NCBI RefSeq assembly: GCF_000143415.4
Contig: NW_003314376.1
Span: 67,433 to 131,432, forward strand
Source: Selaginella moellendorffii
Lineage: Eukaryota > Streptophyta > Lycopodiopsida > Selaginellales > Selaginellaceae
DNA length: 64,000 nt
Reading direction: 5' to 3'
A model generated the notes under the pieces. That model saw only the letters and a list, made by a program, of their open reading frames with translations. It was not told the DNA's origin and ran no database searches. Below, in pieces: positions 22,545 through 33,854 of this stretch (within the stretch, counting starts at the first letter, position 1; every line of letters starts with the position of its first letter). The position numbers and the translations under genes were made by a program.

Positions 22545-22766
22545 GGACGAGCGAATACGATAGTGGAACGAGGACGAATGATATGGATTGTAGAGTGAGG
22601 ACGAGCATAGCAAGTTTGAACGAAACATCCAGCTCCAATGTAATGAGGCCGAATAGATGCGATAGTGGAGTGAGGCCGGACATAGATGGCAGAGTGAGGA
22701 CGAGCGCAGTAAATCCAAAAGGAGCTAGTGTTTCAAAACCATTTTTTCTTCGAGGAGGGGATAAGG

Positions 22767-22771
22767 AGAAT
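22767..22771. other. empty Gypsy-1 target site
   Basis: AAGGAGAATGTGAAAG is uninterrupted here. In NA-C the same sequence is split by Gypsy-1 after AGAAT, and in NA-A AGAAT follows the LTR relic. Confidence 0.8.
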
Positions 22772-23052
22772 GTGAAAGACGAATAGAGTGAGTCTAACCT
22801 CCCCAGTGCAAAGTTATAGTTGCGTGGTTGGTTTGAGCATTTGGGAGTTGCATAAAGAGTTGCAACTGGTTCATCAAGGTTCTATAGTGGGCTAATGATT
22901 ATGCCATGGCTTTAGATTTTATTTCAATCATGGTTATCATCAACTTTATTGGTGGTTTTGTGCAAGTTTCAGATTATTGTGGTAATTTATAATTGCCCAA
23001 CAGAAGCTCCAAATGTTCCACTTGACTTATTATTATCACCTTTTCATATTCC

Positions 23053-23066
23053 AAAAGGGAGGATGG
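23053..23066 (+). promoter_or_regulatory. polypurine tract of NA-B
   Basis: AAAAGGGAGGATGG directly precedes the 3' LTR. Confidence 0.7.
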
Positions 23067-23251
23067 TGTAAAGTTTGTAAATTCATATATGTATATATAT
23101 ATGTATTACCCTAGCTAGGTAATACATTAATTATAGTAGTATAACATATTGACTGTTCATTTGGGACTAAATCTGATCCATCCATTCTTGTATATAAGTA
23201 GGGGCCTAAACTTTCATTAATATACCTATTCCTTTATTCTGAGCACTCACA
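23067..23251 (+). repeat. 3' LTR of NA-B
   Basis: TGTAAAG to GAGCACTCACA, with the hairpin at 23103-23125. Confidence 0.85.
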
Positions 23252-23735
23252 ATATATATTTTATAAATTATATGGCTTTTGGGATGGATCCAAATCTTAA
23301 AATTTGGGTTCACTGCAATATCTTAATATGGAGGGTTTATGACATTGGAAAACAACTAGATATTGCTATTGTATTTGAATTTGATATATATTTATAAATA
23401 AACATTTACTTATAAATTACTCATAAAATAACAAAAGGATATTTTTTAAAGTTACACTCAAATGGATTTTATAGTAATAAATGTATATTCAGTAATACTA
23501 AATATAGTGAATTTATTCTGTAAATTAGGTCAGAAGGTAAAACCTCTATTAAATAGGAAATATTGCCACTCAGATCTAAATATTATTTAAATTTAAATTT
23601 TTTAAAAATACCTGTTTAATAAAAATATTGCCACGAAAACATTAAGAAATTATTCTTTTGTGTACCAGAATATTTGAAAATATTTTAATGACTCCTTTTG
23701 CTCTCTCTATTATCAGATCTGTTTAGGACTACATT
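23252..23735. other. AT-rich segment L before S3
   Basis: There is no gene. Its first 130 bp are distantly like the S-unit centre (GATGGATCCAAAT..., then ATTGTATTTGAA). The rest equals 13943-14282. Confidence 0.6.
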
Positions 23736-24470
23736 AAGTTGTACATTCTTGAGGTCAGTAGGAAGGCATTGATTTGCTTGTTACAACTTACAAGTTCCAA
23801 AGGCATTAGTTTGGTTTTGGTACAAGATCCAGGCAGGACAACATGCTTGGAATACAAGGAATGGAGAGAGGCCACCTTGAAACAAAATCCATCACCTAGT
23901 AAGCTTTTAATAATTGGTTTCTTTGGATTGATCAATGCCCAATATCTCTATTTGTTTGTTCAGAAAAGCAAATGCACTTAAATTTTGAAAGAATGTGAAG
24001 GTGACGTTTCCAATTTTGAACTTTTGTAAGAAAAACAAGTTACTCATTTTAAAAGACTTTTAGCTATACAAATATGTTGTTTACTAGCAAACCAAAATAC
24101 CAATTAATATTAGTGTTTAGACAATTTGATTGGTACAGAAGACCATGCCAGTTGATTTATATTGTGTTGGTTTTACCAATTGCTTTACTCATCCTCTTGC
24201 ATAACACTGCAAAGAAAAACACTATCCCTTTTCCTCCTCCTCTTGTGATTACTATTACTATAATATGTATTATTATTATAAGCATTAGTAACATTCTTCA
24301 TGGTTGCCTGCAGATGCAGCTTCTTGGCTATAGAAACTTGCTGGAGATGGTGGGCTTTCCAAAGCTCATCTCTCAAAAGGCTCTTAAAATGCAACAAAAG
24401 CTGCCAGAATCTCCAAGGATGAGTATTAGAATGGTGAAGAGAAAAGTTTAGCATTTTTGTTTCTTTGCTA
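23736..24470 (+). other. outer block of S3 left arm
   Basis: It is nearly identical to 2497-3240. Unknown origin. Confidence 0.5.
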
Positions 24471-24471
24471 A

Positions 24472-24521
24472 GGGGAGATAGCTCAGATGGTAGAGCGCTC
24501 GCTTAGGGATCAATAACTCCA
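24472..24521 (+). pseudogene. tRNA-Ala relic, further deleted
   Basis: It is the left-arm deleted form with a second deletion in the 3' acceptor/T-stem region, leaving 50 nt. Confidence 0.75.
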
Positions 24522-24888
24522 AATATGTTTGATTATTGGATCGTTCCAGGCGTTTTGACCGATTTTACTGGTGTTGACCTCTGGGGGAGCTATGGATGGA
24601 TGTTGCACCGTGAGACTGTCAACAGAGCAATGCATAGATATTTATCTTGTGTTTCTTTTTCCTACATTTTAGTAAACGAGTAAACAAGTTTCGTTCACTG
24701 CAAGTACATTAGGATTGAGCCTGGAAAGGAGTTGCCAACAAATTAAAGATGTCTTATCTTTTTGAAATATTGAGCATTTCGTGATTGTGAGATTAAATCG
24801 CTGTTCACATCTAGGTTTGGGCTCTTTGGCATGCTCAGTTCAAGTCCACAGCGTCACAAGCTCTTGTTTTTTTCACAAAGCCAAAAGT

Positions 24889-25301
24889 ATGACTCTGGAG
24901 AAACCTATCTGGCCGCTATGCCCTGCTCTGCTTCTTCTCATCGAAGTTGAGATTTGAGCACCTGCAAGAACAGAGAGCAAAAGTAGTACGTTACCTTTTC
25001 TCAAACCTTTCGTCTCAAGCAACTTCTCTGGCCTTTGGAGGTGCACTAACGTCTGCTCCCCCGTCACCTCTAGAGGATAGCTCAGTCAAATCAAAACTTA
25101 GTAGGTTCCTGCTCTACTTTCCAGTCCATGTTCCGAGCCAGCTGCGCAATAACTTCCAAGTCTGGTGACTTCCACCAGTGGACCCTTGTATGTGATCTTC
25201 ACCGTCCGTGAGCAAGACCCTGCTGTCTTCTTGCTCTGCAACTTCATCTCCTTGAAGATTGTTTGTACACAATCTTCCATGTGCCAAGGCACTGTGCTGA
25301 C
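24889..25301 (-). pseudogene. captured exon fragments, inverted in S3
   Basis: This is the reverse complement of 4515-4908, with the same 33-nt GT...AG interval. The sharp junction at 24888/24889 marks the inversion edge. Confidence 0.5.
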
Positions 25302-26060
25302 TTACGCGTCACTGCCAGTGTTGGCAGGACACTTTGAGGAGAATCCCAGAGTGCCATTGCTGTGCGAACCACGAGTGTGAGCTTCCAGCTGTTTCTTCTC
25401 AGTCAGAGAATCGTCCACCACAACTTCGATCTGCCACCCGGGATCCTGAAAGATCGCATTACTGCGCTGCTTCCTCCGAGAGAACATCCATCGCACGAGC
25501 AAAAAGAATGCGAGCAGCACCAAGATCGCAACCAAAACCCACAGAAGAAGCTGGAGCAGCGACCACGGCGTCCTCCGAACCACTGTAACTACTGCTGCGG
25601 GTGTTGGTGTGGCCACTGCTGCGTCGTGACCCTCGCGACGATGGTGGTGGTGGTGGTGGTGGTTGTGGCGTCCTCCATGGTGGTGACCATGGTGGTGACC
25701 ATGGTGATGGTGGTGAACAACCAGAGGGGCTCCATCACCGTCATGATGATGGTACACTGCTGCTGCTGGAGCTGGATCGTGGTGGCGAGCATCAGGCGCT
25801 GGAGCTAGATGAGCAGGGTGGCCGCGAGCAGGGTGAACGAAAGCAGCTGGCGCTGGGGCTCGAACTGGAGCGTCACCTTGAAGAACTGGAGCTAAACCTG
25901 GCACTGGCTCGTGGGCTCCTCGAGGATGGTGTCCATGGTGGTGTGGTGGATGTGCTGGAGCTAGAGCTGGAGCTCGCGGGTGTGAAGCTCGGTGATGGCT
26001 GCCATGCCAGGGCGCTGGAGCTCGGCGGAGCGTTGGGGCGGCGTGAGCGCGAGAGACCAT
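25302..26060 (-). CDS. His-rich single-pass membrane protein reading frame (copy in S3)
   Basis: This is a 252-codon frame on the minus strand, collinear with 3750-4514. It has one codon deletion near the N terminus and one His fewer. The transmembrane segment and basic patch are intact. The upstream exon-like edge (GTCAGGTAAGC) is retained, but the sequence beyond it is different because of the inversion. Confidence 0.4.
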   Translation of the reverse strand: MVSRAHAAPTLRRAPAPWHGSHHRASHPRAPALAPAHPPHHHGHHPRGAHEPVPGLAPVLQGDAPVRAPAPAAFVHPARGHPAHLAPAPDARHHDPAPAAAVYHHHDGDGAPLVVHHHHHGHHHGHHHGGRHNHHHHHHHRREGHDAAVATPTPAAVVTVVRRTPWSLLQLLLWVLVAILVLLAFFLLVRWMFSRRKQRSNAIFQDPGWQIEVVVDDSLTEKKQLEAHTRGSHSNGTLGFSSKCPANTGSDA

Positions 26061-26090
26061 AGCTTACCTGACGAGATAGGAAAATCCAAG

Positions 26091-26990
26091 ACCAAGTATT
26101 TGTAATGTTCATATGTTTGTTGTTTCTCGTCTACTAATATGAAATTAAAAAAGATTTAAAGAACTTGAATTATAATTATAAAGTTTGTATATTTGTACAG
26201 AGCATGGTTGAAAGAAAAACATAACATCTAATCAACAACAAAATCTAGGAGAAACTTAACTCCCAAGTTTTAATATGGGTTTAATCAAAAAAGTTTTGGG
26301 GAAAAAGTTATATATAATAATGTAAATAAGTTTGTGAATAAGCTTCTATAGGTTTAAAGTGACCAAACACTATAGATCCATAACTGGTTTGCTTCAGCAA
26401 ACCTATGGTGGTATTGAACATACTTAAAATATGCTTGGAGATTCTAGGATATTTTAATATCTAATAGTTGTTGTTCATTTAGATTAATCTTTTTATTTAT
26501 AATTTATAAACTTCCCTATAAACACTTTCTAGTATATTTTTGGTAAACCTATGGAATGGTATTGAATATACCTAGAATATGCTTGGATATTCTAGGATAT
26601 TTTACCATCTAACAGTTGTTATTCATTTAGATTAATTGTTTTTATAATTTATAAAAATGTTTATAATTTATAAACTTTCTTAAACCCTTTCTAGTATATT
26701 CTTTTTTTATTCTACCATCTAATGGTTGATATGCAATAAAATTAATCTTGTATATATGAATTACAAACATGCTTATAATTATAAACTTTATTTGATCAAT
26801 TGGATTAATAAGTAATAATAACACTAGTATTAAGCAAACCAAGCGTTGCTACATGCAACGTGTAGCAATTTATTCTTTATTCTACTATAATATTAATCTT
26901 AAATAAGTTTATAACTAAATTACTAACAGCAAATTCATTAAGAGATAAGTATTGTCTCTCATATTTCTCTTCACCAAGGTCCTTTCGCGT
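26091..26990 (-). other. AT-rich centre of S3
   Basis: It is noncoding, and is the reverse complement of parts of 17200-17960. It includes two diverged tandem copies of the CTAGAATATGCTTGGAT-containing segment. Confidence 0.6.
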
Positions 26991-27545
26991 CTTTTCAGGT
27001 ACCATCTTTAATTGACGGCTCCATCAACCTTGCATGACACTCTTTCCTTGCAAAGTTTACCGACCTCCCAAGAAAAGCTTTTCTCTCATTGAGCGACCAC
27101 GCTGAGTAGTGGATTCCCTAGTGGAGCCTCTTCTCTGCTAAGTCGCCGCATGCCTTGAGCGCCACCATGAAAGTCTGAGCGTTTGGCTGCGGCTTGCTCG
27201 TAGCAGTCAAGAGAAAAGGTTGTTCCCAGGAAACGACGTTTTGCTGCTCCATGCAAAGTCTCAGCGTTTGGAGGTAGGCCAGCTTCTCGTTGCATCTGAT
27301 AGAAGACGTGCATGTCCCATGATGATCGTGTTCCAGGCAACCAACGTCGTGTTTCTTTGTCCTCCTGAACATTTCGATGCTTCCACATGTCCACGAGGCT
27401 GCTTGCGACGAATGCATTGGGTTAATTTGCGAGGTAGACCAACCTATCCTGTTCTTCGTCCCATCCTGTCGAACAACCTGTGTTGCAAGCCGCAGTGTAG
27501 ACTTCGACCATACTTTCACAATTGCACTTGCTTGATTCCCGGCTT
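26991..27545 (-). pseudogene. PPR protein gene fragment (S3 right arm)
   Basis: The minus strand encodes AQTFMVALKACGDLAEKRLH near 27120-27180, plus MWKHRN and ASWTCGS pieces. The frames are broken. Confidence 0.65.
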
Positions 27546-28205
27546 ATGATGCTCTTGACTCTGGAGAAACTTATCTGGCCACTATGCCCTGTACTGCTTC
27601 TTCTCTCGAAGTTGAGATTTGAGCGCCTGCAAGAATAGAGAGCAAAAGTAGTACGTTACATTTTCTCAAACCTTTCGTCTCAAGCAACCTCTCTGGCCTT
27701 TGGAGGTGCACCAACGTCTGCTCCCTTGTCACCTCTAGAGGATAGCTTGTAAATCCTTCATCAAATCGAAACTTGGTAGGTTCTTGCTCTACCTTCCAAT
27801 CCATGTTCCAAGCCAGTTGTGTCATAACTTCCAAGTCTGGCAACTTCCACCAGTCAACCCTTGTATGTGATCTCTGGGTGAGATCACTGTCAGTGAGCAA
27901 GAGCCTACTGTCTTCTTGCTCTGCAACTTCATCTCCTTGAAGATTGATTCTACACAATCTTCCCTGTGACAACACATGCACTGTGCTGACTTACTGCCAG
28001 TGTTGGCAGGACACTTTGCGGAGAATTCCAGTGTACCATTGCTGTGGGAACTACGAGTGTGAGCATCCAGCTGTTTCTTCTCAGTCGGTGAATCGTCCAC
28101 CACAACTTCCAGATGATCCGTCACTTCGATCTGCCACCCGGGCTCCTGAAAGATCGCATTCCTGCGCTGCTTCCTTTGAGATAACATGCATCGCTCAATC
28201 ACCAA
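27546..28205 (-). pseudogene. captured exon fragments, S3 right arm
   Basis: It is collinear with 50736-51400 and contains DWKVEQEPTKFRFDEGF and RNAIFQEPGWQIEV. The GTAAGT donor-like site is lost by a short deletion near 27993. Confidence 0.5.
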
Positions 28206-28447
28206 ATGCTCTCCACAGTATAGGTATTATATTTCAAAAAGAGAAATGGATATCTTTCCAATCCTAATGTCCTACTTGCAGTGACACGCCACTTTGGATG
28301 CTTTGAATAACGAAACTCTTTTTTTCCTCGTTTTTCAACTTAGCACTCATTGAATGTGATCATGGAGACACAAGCCATCAGCGTGCACAAACTACTTCCC
28401 TACAGGAAACTGGGGAAAAGAAACACGAGATAAATATCTATCCATTG

Positions 28448-28762
28448 CTATTTTGATAGTCTCACGGTGCCCAACCGAAAGCATGAGACTGATAGATGCA
28501 AAAATGCAAGTTGGATTATCTTTGTCATGTAGATGGCATCCTTGTTGTCTTCACGCTCCTGCCTACCAGTCTTCTTTTTCTCGGCCGGTGCAGGTCTCTT
28601 ATTATGGCTGCCTCTATTGCAGACACAACATATCAAAGTAGTTTCCATAATGTCAGAGGCAAAAGCAAAAGAATTAACCCATCTGGGTTTTGGAGTAAAA
28701 GCCAGTTTTTCACAGACGGTAGAGCAATCCAGTGACCCAACAGTGGAGGGAACTGGCACCAT
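28448..28762 (-). pseudogene. unknown reading frame with CCVCNRGSHNKR, S3 right arm
   Basis: It is a copy of 19905-20272, open for 104 codons. Confidence 0.4.
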
Positions 28763-28863
28763 CCGGTTTTACTTCTTCATCGTGGATCCCTAGCTCCTCA
28801 AGTGGTCAACCATAGTCAACACCAGCAAAATCGGTCAAAATGCTTGGAATGAATTAAAATAGT

Positions 28864-28936
28864 TGGAGATGCCAGGTATCGATCCCGGTGCCTCTCGCAT
28901 GCTAAGTCAGCACTCTACTATCTAAACTACATCCCC
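28864..28936 (-). pseudogene. tRNA-Ala(AGC)-like, degenerate
   Basis: It is full length (73 nt) with anticodon AGC. Several changes disrupt the D stem and the 5' side of the anticodon stem. Confidence 0.65.
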
Positions 28937-29060
28937 TTAGCATAGAAACAAAAATGCAAAACTTTTCTCTTCACCATTCTAGTACTCATCCTTGGAGATT
29001 CTAGTGTCATTTTTTGTCACATTTCAAGAGTTTTTTGATTGATTCTAGAGCTCTAGCTAT

Positions 29061-29510
29061 GGAGGAAAGTACTCCAGTTCTGCTGTGTAGTGTTAGTTAT
29101 CCAAAACCAAAAGATATACCATGTATTTGGTTAGTTGGGTAAAATTGATGTATTTGGAGTTTTAAACTTTAGATGAAACAAGTTTTAAATTTGAAAGGAA
29201 CACTTTACAACAATAACAATAAGGTAAACATTAGCAGTTTCTCAAGAAATTCTAAAAATGAGAAAAAATAAATATGTGAAAATTACAAATGCATAATCAA
29301 ATGAAGCAAAGGCAACATACTTAAGGGCATTATAGTTAAAGGCAAAAATTAAAAGTCTTAACATTAAACAACAATACCATCATTACAAGTATATAATTTT
29401 CAATTATGGAATTGATACTATAAACAAGACGATTTACAACATCACAATAAACTAATTCCCATATATATACTTCCTACATTTGGTGGGTCTTTAATCCCTT
29501 ATAAACATAT
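29061..29510. other. AT-rich segment T before NA-C
   Basis: It is a copy of 20571-21006; no gene is seen. Confidence 0.6.
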
Positions 29511-29670
29511 TGTAAGGTTTGTAAATATATGTATGTATATATATGTATTACCCTAGTTAGGTAATACACTAATTATAGTATTATAGCATATGAACTATCC
29601 ATTTGGGACCAAATCTGATCCATTCATTTTTGTATATAAGCATGGGTCTAAACCCTAATTAATATACCAT
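29511..29670 (+). repeat. 5' LTR of NA-C, 3' end deleted
   Basis: It starts TGTAAGG. The CTATTCC...CACTCACA end is missing. The primer site TAGTGGAGGTG follows at 29673-29683. Confidence 0.75.
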
Positions 29671-30151
29671 ATTAGTGGAGGTGAAAGGCACTGCAATTTA
29701 TCCCTAAAGGGCAAAGCTTTTTGATAGTGCTTTGTTCTAGTGTTTGGGATTGTGCTTTTTTATTATTATTTCTTCATTTTATTATAGATCTAGATTTGTA
29801 TTAACTTTTTGCAAGATTTAGAATTCTAGCTATCGTTGTGCTTAGATTTGCTCTTTCTTCTTATCATCATTGCATTCTCTTCCTCTACCATGCCATGCCG
29901 TCATCGATCAAAAAGTATGTCACTTGAGGCTGTTAATACTGCTCTGTTGGATCTAACTTTTGGTGCTGTGGCATGTGATCATATTGGTATTGTGCCCATC
30001 CTTGATGTGTTGTTTGTTGGTATCCAACTTTTGTGGGATGTGATTATATGGCTTATCCTATTCTTATGTTTCTACCATCTTCTATTGATGTGGAGTGTGA
30101 TCATGATATTGATTGGTGTGCTATGGATAATGCAATTTAAATTCTTGGAGA

Positions 30152-31051
30152 ATGTTTGAGGATCAAGTTTGTGTAAAGACAATGTGTACGAACTTGGGTG
30201 GATTCCAAGGTGTGATGATGAGCTTGATTATTATGGAAATAGTTTTGGAGATGAAGTGGAGGTTTTGCGAAGTAGGTGTCAATATTTCAATCTGTTATCT
30301 AATCCTTTCTCTTTCCCTTCTACTCTTTCCCAACTATTTTTTAATTTTTCAGCCTAAGCCACCTTCTCAAGTTCCTAGTATTTCTTCTTCATCTGTAATG
30401 TTTTCTTTTTTTGGCACGTCGATCATTTATGACTCTCATGATTCTAATTCTCAATCCAGTCTTGAGTTGAGTGTTTTCTATCCTCCTCATACTAATTTGG
30501 ATATTGAGTGTATCCATGAAATTGAGAATCTTGCTTTTGTTTCATTGGTAAAGTCTTTGATTAGTTCTGGTATTGAGTATTTCCCTGTTCCAAGGGTTGA
30601 GTCACTTTGGCCAGAGTTTTGGGTTGAATGCATATCCCTACTTGTGAGTGCCACTGAGAGCCTTTACTTTACTATTGCTCATGAGGAGTTTATATATTCC
30701 CTTGAGAGTGTGAATGTTGTTATTGATTTTCCCATATCAAGTGTTAAGTTGTGTGTTGAGAAGGTTGAGTGGTGTGAATCTTTTGCTTATATTGTGGCTA
30801 AAATATTTTACAAAAGGAAATACCCTATTGACCAAGCTTTAAGCATATATTCTTTTGATTTTCCATTTTTGCATTGCCAATTACTACAAATTCCTCTTCC
30901 AATGCTTCTTTATTTACTTTTTCTTCTTTTACAATTGCTTTTACTCAATTTTTCTTGTTTTCTCCTTTTTGCCTTGACACTTCAAACTTTTTTTTCTTTA
31001 GAGGAGGGGGTAGAGGGGACGGATGGGAGTTCGGCCCCGATGATGGAGTGA
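30152..31051 (+). CDS. NA-C internal reading frame, 299 codons, unknown
   Basis: This is the longest open version of the NA frame. It is collinear with 300-1199 and 21650-22544, which are interrupted. From about residue 100 it includes VFYPPHTNLDI, GIEYFPVPRVESLWPEFW and ICYLILSLSL. A shift near 30150 separates it from 29836-30159. It may be a diverged structural protein of the element, or chance. Confidence 0.35.
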   Translation: MFEDQVCVKTMCTNLGGFQGVMMSLIIMEIVLEMKWRFCEVGVNISICYLILSLSLLLFPNYFLIFQPKPPSQVPSISSSSVMFSFFGTSIIYDSHDSNSQSSLELSVFYPPHTNLDIECIHEIENLAFVSLVKSLISSGIEYFPVPRVESLWPEFWVECISLLVSATESLYFTIAHEEFIYSLESVNVVIDFPISSVKLCVEKVEWCESFAYIVAKIFYKRKYPIDQALSIYSFDFPFLHCQLLQIPLPMLLYLLFLLLQLLLLNFSCFLLFALTLQTFFSLEEGVEGTDGSSAPMME

Positions 31052-31279
31052 TGACGAGCGAATATAATAGTGGAGCGAGGACGAATGATATGGATTGTGG
31101 AGTGAGGATGAGCATAGCGAGTTTGAACAAAACATCCAGCCCCTACATAATGAGGCCAAATAGATGCGATAGTGGAGTGAGGCTGGACATAAATGACAGA
31201 GTGAGGACAAGCGCAGTAAGTCCAAAAGGAGCTAGTGTTTAAAAAAAAAAAAATTCTTCAAGGAGGGGATAAGGAGAAT

Positions 31280-32163
31280 TGTAAGGAACGGACTCCCCGA
31301 GATGTTGTAAGCTAAAGGATCCCCGAAAGCATGACCAAAATGACAAAGAGTTCATCGGATGGGACCTAGTCAAAGATTGAGTCCAAGACCGACTCTGAGA
31401 CTGAGTTCGAGATAGAGTCCGGGATCGAGCTGAGGCCGAATCGGAGACCAAGATCGAGACCAAGTTCGAGACCGAGTTCGAGATAGAGTCCGAGATCCAA
31501 ATCGGGTCCGAGACCGTGTCCGAGGTCGAGTCCGAAGTCGAGTCCGAGATTGGGTCCGAGATTGGGTCCGAGATTGGGTCCGAGATCAAGTCCGAGACTG
31601 AGTCCGAAGTCGGGTCCGAGATCGAGTCCAAGATTGAATCTGAGACTAAGTCCAAATACTAATACGGGTCAAGGGGTGAAAGCCCAAAGTGTGCGTCTCC
31701 CGGGGGGGGGGGGGGGCGGGGCTGTGGGGGGTTCCAAATTCCAAAAGTATTCCAAAAGGGATGGAAGTGGGGGGGTAGAGGTACCCATACCGGGCTGTTA
31801 GGCCACGGTGTTGCACCCAAGGCTTGGGATTTAAAGGGTCCCATGATCAAGTCTTGTTGTACCAAGGGGGGTTAGGAACCTGGAGGCTTGGTGTGCTTGG
31901 CTGCTTGTGCCTGCAGGGAGTGTAGCCGAACCTTAAGTCCAGTCTAACCCAGGGAGGGGGATTGGGAGAGATTTGGGAATCCGTGGATGGATGGCTAACG
32001 CTCCATTGCTCGTGTAGTGAGTAGCTGAAACCAAGTAGGACCAAGTAGGAGCTGGTACAATAGGTGGGAACCTTGGCGAGGGAACTTAGCACAAGTTAAG
32101 GCAATGTTGGTCGGATAGATGAGGTAAGCTGGCAAATTGGAAAGGAAAAATTTGTGGCTTACA
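31280..32163 (+). repeat. 5' LTR of Gypsy-1
   Basis: It is 884 bp. It lacks about 310 bp that are present in the 3' LTR (around 44155-44455). It contains an array of GAGTCCGAGATC-like units (31375-31640) and a run of 15 G at 31702-31716. Confidence 0.85.
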
Positions 32164-32166
32164 ATT

Positions 32167-32178
32167 TGGTATCGGAGC
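32167..32178 (+). promoter_or_regulatory. primer-binding site of Gypsy-1 (initiator tRNA-Met type)
   Basis: TGGTATCGGAGC lies three bases after the LTR. It is one base different from the common plant TGGTATCAGAGC. Confidence 0.85.
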
Positions 32179-32222
32179 CTTTTCCTGAGTTCTAGCAAAG
32201 GATAGAGGCGGATTTCTGGGAG

Positions 32223-33854
32223 ATGGCAAGGGCAGGGCATAAGAAAACCCAGGCGGAGACGGAACCTCCACCGGAGCTCGAGCCTACAGTCGAACAAGAG
32301 GGTATGGATGAGGAATCCTTGCATGAGGAGGACTCCAGTGAGGAAACTTCCAAACAGGAGTCTGGTGGTGAGGTTCGGTCGTCCAAGGCACGATTGGACG
32401 TTCTAGAAGGACAATTGGCACAGACCAATGCTCTGTTGGAGACTCTCGTACGCAAGCTAAAGCGTGATGAGAAGCAGAAGAAAATGCGAAAGACTGTGGA
32501 TGCTGGTAGTGCAGAAGGTGCGGACCCGTCGGTAGGGACTGAGGCAAAACCAGACAAGGTTGAACAGACCGAAGTGGAATCAATCCCTCAGGCAGTTCCC
32601 AAGTACAAACCAAAGCCCTCACCGGTCTTCAAGGGAGTGAATGACTATAAGGTGGTGGAGGATTGGTTTTACGATATGGAGGATTACTTCCGAGCGTTGC
32701 GGTTACCAAGCTCGGAGAAGGTCCCATGTGCAAAACCATACTTGGCAGATAATGCCAAGTCTTGGTGGAAAACGACGGAGGCCAACGAAGCCACTTGGGA
32801 AATGATGAAGGCGAGGATCTGTGCGACTTATGTTCCTCCGAATGCTACTCTGCATCTAAGAGACGAGCTGAGTAGGCTGAAGCAGACCAGAACCATTCAA
32901 GAGTATGTGAATGGGTTTATGGCAAAGAGGATACTTGTCACAGACATGGGGGATATGGACGCTTTCCATGCCTTCATATCGAGTTTGCAAACCTGAGCTC
33001 GCAGTGAGGTGATGCGTTGGAACCCAACCAACTACAAGGAAGCGTTGGATGCAGCCATCAAGGTGCATTTCAATGATAACCTGCGAAAGGGGAACACGAC
33101 GGGGTCGAGGTCCACGTTTAGCAAAGGGGCCAAACCAAGGGGAACGTATAGCAAAGGGAAATTCAAGAAGAGTTTCTCTAAGAATGAGTCCTCGGGGTTC
33201 TAGAAAGGCAAATCCGGCGGCCAGCGAGCAAGTACATGGGGGAGTCAAGCAAAAAGAGACAAACCCATAGATAAGAAGGTCAAGTCATATAGTAACATGG
33301 GAAACAACGTATGCTACAACTGTGGTGAAGCGGGACACTTTTTGAGGGAATGTCCCTACCCAAAGAAGGCTAGAGCCAATATGGCCATCAAGTCGGGTGA
33401 AGTCCAAACTAAGGTATGTGATCCAGTCCCTAACTCAAAGTTACTCATTACACGAGCAACTTTGGTAGAAAGTCGTTTGCGACATCTACTAGCCCTCCGA
33501 GGGAAGCTCGGAGGTAACTTTGTTAAGATCCTTATTGACACGGGTGCATCGGATAATTTTGTGGTTGCAGACATAGTCCGGCAAGCCGGACGAATGGTGC
33601 AGTGGCTAGGCGAACCAAGGACTATAGAGTTTGTTCAAGGTAGCCAAAGCACCGATGAGGTACTTCGACAAGCGAGAGTTGAAGTAGGGACATGGAAAGT
33701 GGACATGGATTTCACCGTGTTAGACATGGCGGGATTTGACGTGATCTTCAGAATGGATTAGTTCAATCGGTTCGTGGTAGCCCTGCATGGACAAGGTAGA
33801 AACCTTGTGGTACTGGCGAATGCCCAAGGAAAGAGATCTAGGGTGGAGGCCTAG
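32223..33854 (+). pseudogene. Gypsy-1 gag and protease relic
   Basis: The frame starts 45 bp after the primer site. It has an acidic N terminus, a predicted coiled stretch (RLDVLEGQLAQTNALLETL) and a gag domain with WFYDMEDYF and AKSWW. A CCHC knuckle CYNCGEAGHFLREC is at 33312-33353 and the protease motif LIDTGAS at about 33531-33551. Stops are TGA at 32994, TAG at 33201, 33759 and 33852; each is explained by one transition from CGA, TGG or CAG. Gag packages the RNA and the protease matures the polyprotein. Confidence 0.85.

Larger units (their letters stand above)
21007..23251 (+). mobile_element. NA-B: complete non-autonomous LTR element
   Basis: It is 2245 bp, with LTRs of 183 and 185 bp, a primer-binding site, a polypurine tract and no polymerase genes. 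The flanks ATAT/ATAT could be a 4-bp target duplication, though in AT-rich DNA this is weak. It preserves the empty Gypsy-1 target (22767-22771). Confidence 0.85.
23736..29060. repeat. S3: composite unit with an internal inversion
   Basis: The left arm is normal up to about 24888. Block 24889-26090 (exons plus His-rich frame) is then inverted relative to S1, S2 and S4, and the left PPR part is missing. An AT-rich centre (reverse) and a complete right arm to about 29060 follow. Confidence 0.7.

Noticed and set aside
21001-23260. A firm target duplication for NA-B
   Set aside because: ATAT on both sides is in AT-rich DNA, and 5-bp windows do not match; left as possible only.
33413-33467. Possible third intron in Gypsy-1 (GTATGTG ... 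TTGGTAG) between the CCHC knuckle and protease
   Set aside because: The frame reads through it without a stop although its length is not a multiple of three. The retained peptide looks natural, so removal would break the frame.
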